Assembly (NCBI GenBank): GCA_001483205.1
Contig: JPPB01000335.1
Span: forward strand, 1-7,063
Direction of reading: 5' to 3'
Source: an alpha proteobacterium 3107
GTDB taxonomy: Bacteria; Pseudomonadota; Alphaproteobacteria; Rhodobacterales; Rhodobacteraceae
Length of the DNA stretch: 7,063 bases
Numbering within the stretch: position 1 is the stretch's first letter; every line of letters begins with the position of its first letter. The position numbers and the translations under genes were made by a program. Positions 6,491 through 7,063 of the stretch are shown here, one piece after another. The notes below the pieces were generated by a model. That model worked only from the letters and a program-made list of their open reading frames with translations. It was not told where the DNA came from and made no database searches.

Positions 6491-6528
6491 CAAAAGTGAA
6501 GGCCCCCGCGGGGAGGAGCGGGGGCCTT
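6491..6528 (-). terminator. Intrinsic terminator after the first pilin gene
   Basis: On the minus strand AAGGCCCCCGC (6528-6518) pairs perfectly with GCGGGGGCCTT (6509-6499) around an 8-base loop. It is followed by CACTTTTG (6498-6491). It separates the two pilin genes. Confidence 0.8.
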
Positions 6529-6581
6529 CAGCCGATCATCCGGGGCATGGCACATGCGCCACCCCCCGGAAAACCGTTCAG
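6519..6581 (-). repeat. Conserved pilin 3' untranslated block, copy 2
   Basis: This is the partner of 6101-6161, 59 of 61 aligned bases identical. It keeps the same nested hairpin (TCCGGGG 6539-6545 with CCCCGGA 6564-6570; GCATG with CATGC inside) and the same link to the terminator stem. It begins 6 bases after the pilin stop codon. Confidence 0.85.
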
Positions 6582-6587
6582 GGCGTA

Positions 6588-6788
6588 CTAGTTGTTATCA
6601 CTCGTATCAATGTCCACACCGGTAATCGCAGTATTGATTTCGTCGGCCAGGTCATCGGTTGCCGTCGTGATCCCGGCCAGAACGCCGATGGCCAGGGCCA
6701 CAACCGCAGCGGTCAGCACCACCCAGTCAACGGTCACCGCGCCGGATTCGTCATTGCGAAAGTTCTTCGCCAGTTCAAACAGTTTCAT
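6588..6788 (-). CDS. Flp-like type IVb pilin, first of two paralogues
   Basis: This 66-residue prepilin has a leader MKLFELAKNFRNDESG (16 residues), then mature AVTVDWVVLTAAVVAL and a 50-residue chain ending DIDTSDNN. The first 16 mature residues are identical to the other pilin, and differences gather in the second half (37 of 50 identical overall). As in its partner, mature position 5 is Asp and 6 is Trp instead of Glu-Tyr. The ATG at 6788 follows GGAAAGGAA. An in-frame reading to 7004 exists but looks non-coding (AT-rich promoter sequence, low-complexity Ser/Lys/Asn), so the short start is right. It has a strong-looking promoter, a leader of about 170 bases and its own terminator. It is probably the main pilin or a condition-specific variant. 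Pilin-like minor components are an alternative. Confidence 0.87.
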   Translation of the reverse strand: MKLFELAKNFRNDESGAVTVDWVVLTAAVVALAIGVLAGITTATDDLADEINTAITGVDIDTSDNN

Positions 6789-6817
6789 ATCAGGTTCCTT
6801 TCCGGGTTCGCTTTTCT

Positions 6818-6868
6818 GTTCACTTGCCCCGGTCGTTCTCTTTGATCCTACAGCAAGTGAACTGCTGT
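6818..6868 (-). promoter_or_regulatory. Mutually exclusive hairpins in the pilin leader
   Basis: In the transcript ACAGCA (6868-6863) can pair with TGCTGT (6855-6850) around a 7-base loop. Alternatively GTTCACTTGC (6862-6853) can pair perfectly with GCAAGTGAAC (6827-6818) across 25 bases. The two share bases and exclude each other. Neither covers the ribosome site at about 6800-6793 and neither is followed by a T-run. They may affect message stability, bind a factor, or be DNA operator arms. Confidence 0.5.
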
Positions 6869-6871
6869 TTT

Positions 6872-6934
6872 TCACCGTGGCATGAGGGGATATGGCCATT
6901 CGATTGCGGCAAGAGTTTGACCGGGATGGTGCAT
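6872..6934 (-). CDS. Possible 20-codon leader peptide
   Basis: A frame ATG to TGA encodes MHHPGQTLAAIEWPYPLMPR inside the predicted pilin leader, out of frame with the pilin. Its stop codon lies three bases before the first leader hairpin. No ribosome site is seen before the ATG, so translation is doubtful. Confidence 0.2.
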   Translation of the reverse strand: MHHPGQTLAAIEWPYPLMPR

Positions 6935-6966
6935 TTTTGTAATTCGGCAAGAAATTTTTGTGACGG

Positions 6967-7008
6967 TTTATAAGAGTTTGAAATTTAACGGTAAAATTTT
7001 TCAAAAAT
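6967..7008 (-). promoter_or_regulatory. AT-rich promoter of the first pilin gene with UP-like element
   Basis: On the minus strand TTTACC (6995-6990), a 17-base spacer and TATAAA (6972-6967) match the -35 and -10 boxes at four and five of six positions. Just upstream, 7008-6996 is nearly pure A/T (ATTTTTGAAAAAT), as in UP elements. Start would be near 6961, giving a leader of about 173 bases. The stretch stands out sharply from the GC-rich surroundings. Confidence 0.6.
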
Positions 7009-7063
7009 GTGCGGGTTTGTCGGGATGGGGGATGGCCGGGGCGTGATCCGCGCCTGTCGGGAT

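Noticed and set aside
6373..6555. Longer in-frame start for the second pilin (125 residues)
   Set aside because: It would run through the preceding terminator and 3' block. The short start has a ribosome site and gives a normal prepilin leader.
6980..7008. CtrA binding site (TTAA-N7-TTAA) at the pilin promoter
   Set aside because: TTAA and TTAC elements are present in AT-rich sequence, but no pair with the right spacing was found.

Overview
The window looks like chromosomal DNA of a GC-rich alphaproteobacterium, most likely Rhodobacterales/Rhodobacteraceae. This rests on high GC at third codon positions, short Flp-like pilins of the G|AVTVDW type, a CpaB protein and the style of the tRNA and coding genes. 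The genus cannot be fixed by eye.

Left part, plus strand (1-4367). An intergenic stretch holds a perfect 20-bp palindrome and a REP-like repeat. It leads into a tRNA-Gly (anticodon TCC, CCA encoded). Next come a complete MsbA-type ABC exporter half-transporter (383-2176), an intrinsic terminator (2228-2250) and a 292-bp control region. That region carries two copies of an LacI-like palindrome whose centres lie exactly 21 bp apart. An AMP-forming acyl-CoA synthetase follows (2469-4367, strong GGAGG ribosome site). Transporter and synthetase are separate transcription units.

Middle (4368-4577). This is a convergent intergenic region. It holds a second copy of the REP-like repeat and a terminator that serves the minus-strand gene coming from the right.

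Right part, minus strand (7063 down to 4578). In transcription order: a pilin gene behind an AT-rich promoter and a long structured leader, its terminator, a second paralogous pilin gene, its terminator, a small membrane-anchored coiled-coil protein built from 42-bp (14-residue) repeats, and a CpaB-like Flp pilus assembly protein that ends in a terminator. The genes look like single-gene units, unlike a normal long tad/cpa operon: pilins and CpaB are present, but no cpaC, cpaE, cpaF, tadB or tadC is in the window.

Most notable signals: (1) the two pilin genes share a 3' untranslated block that is much better conserved (59 of 61 aligned bases) than their mature coding sequence (116 of 150); (2) the leader of the first pilin gene combines a 20-codon upstream frame with two mutually exclusive hairpins; (3) the coiled-coil gene appears to have a promoter placed for a leaderless transcript; (4) there is a phased double operator before the synthetase gene. 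None of these proves a new system. They are specific and testable.
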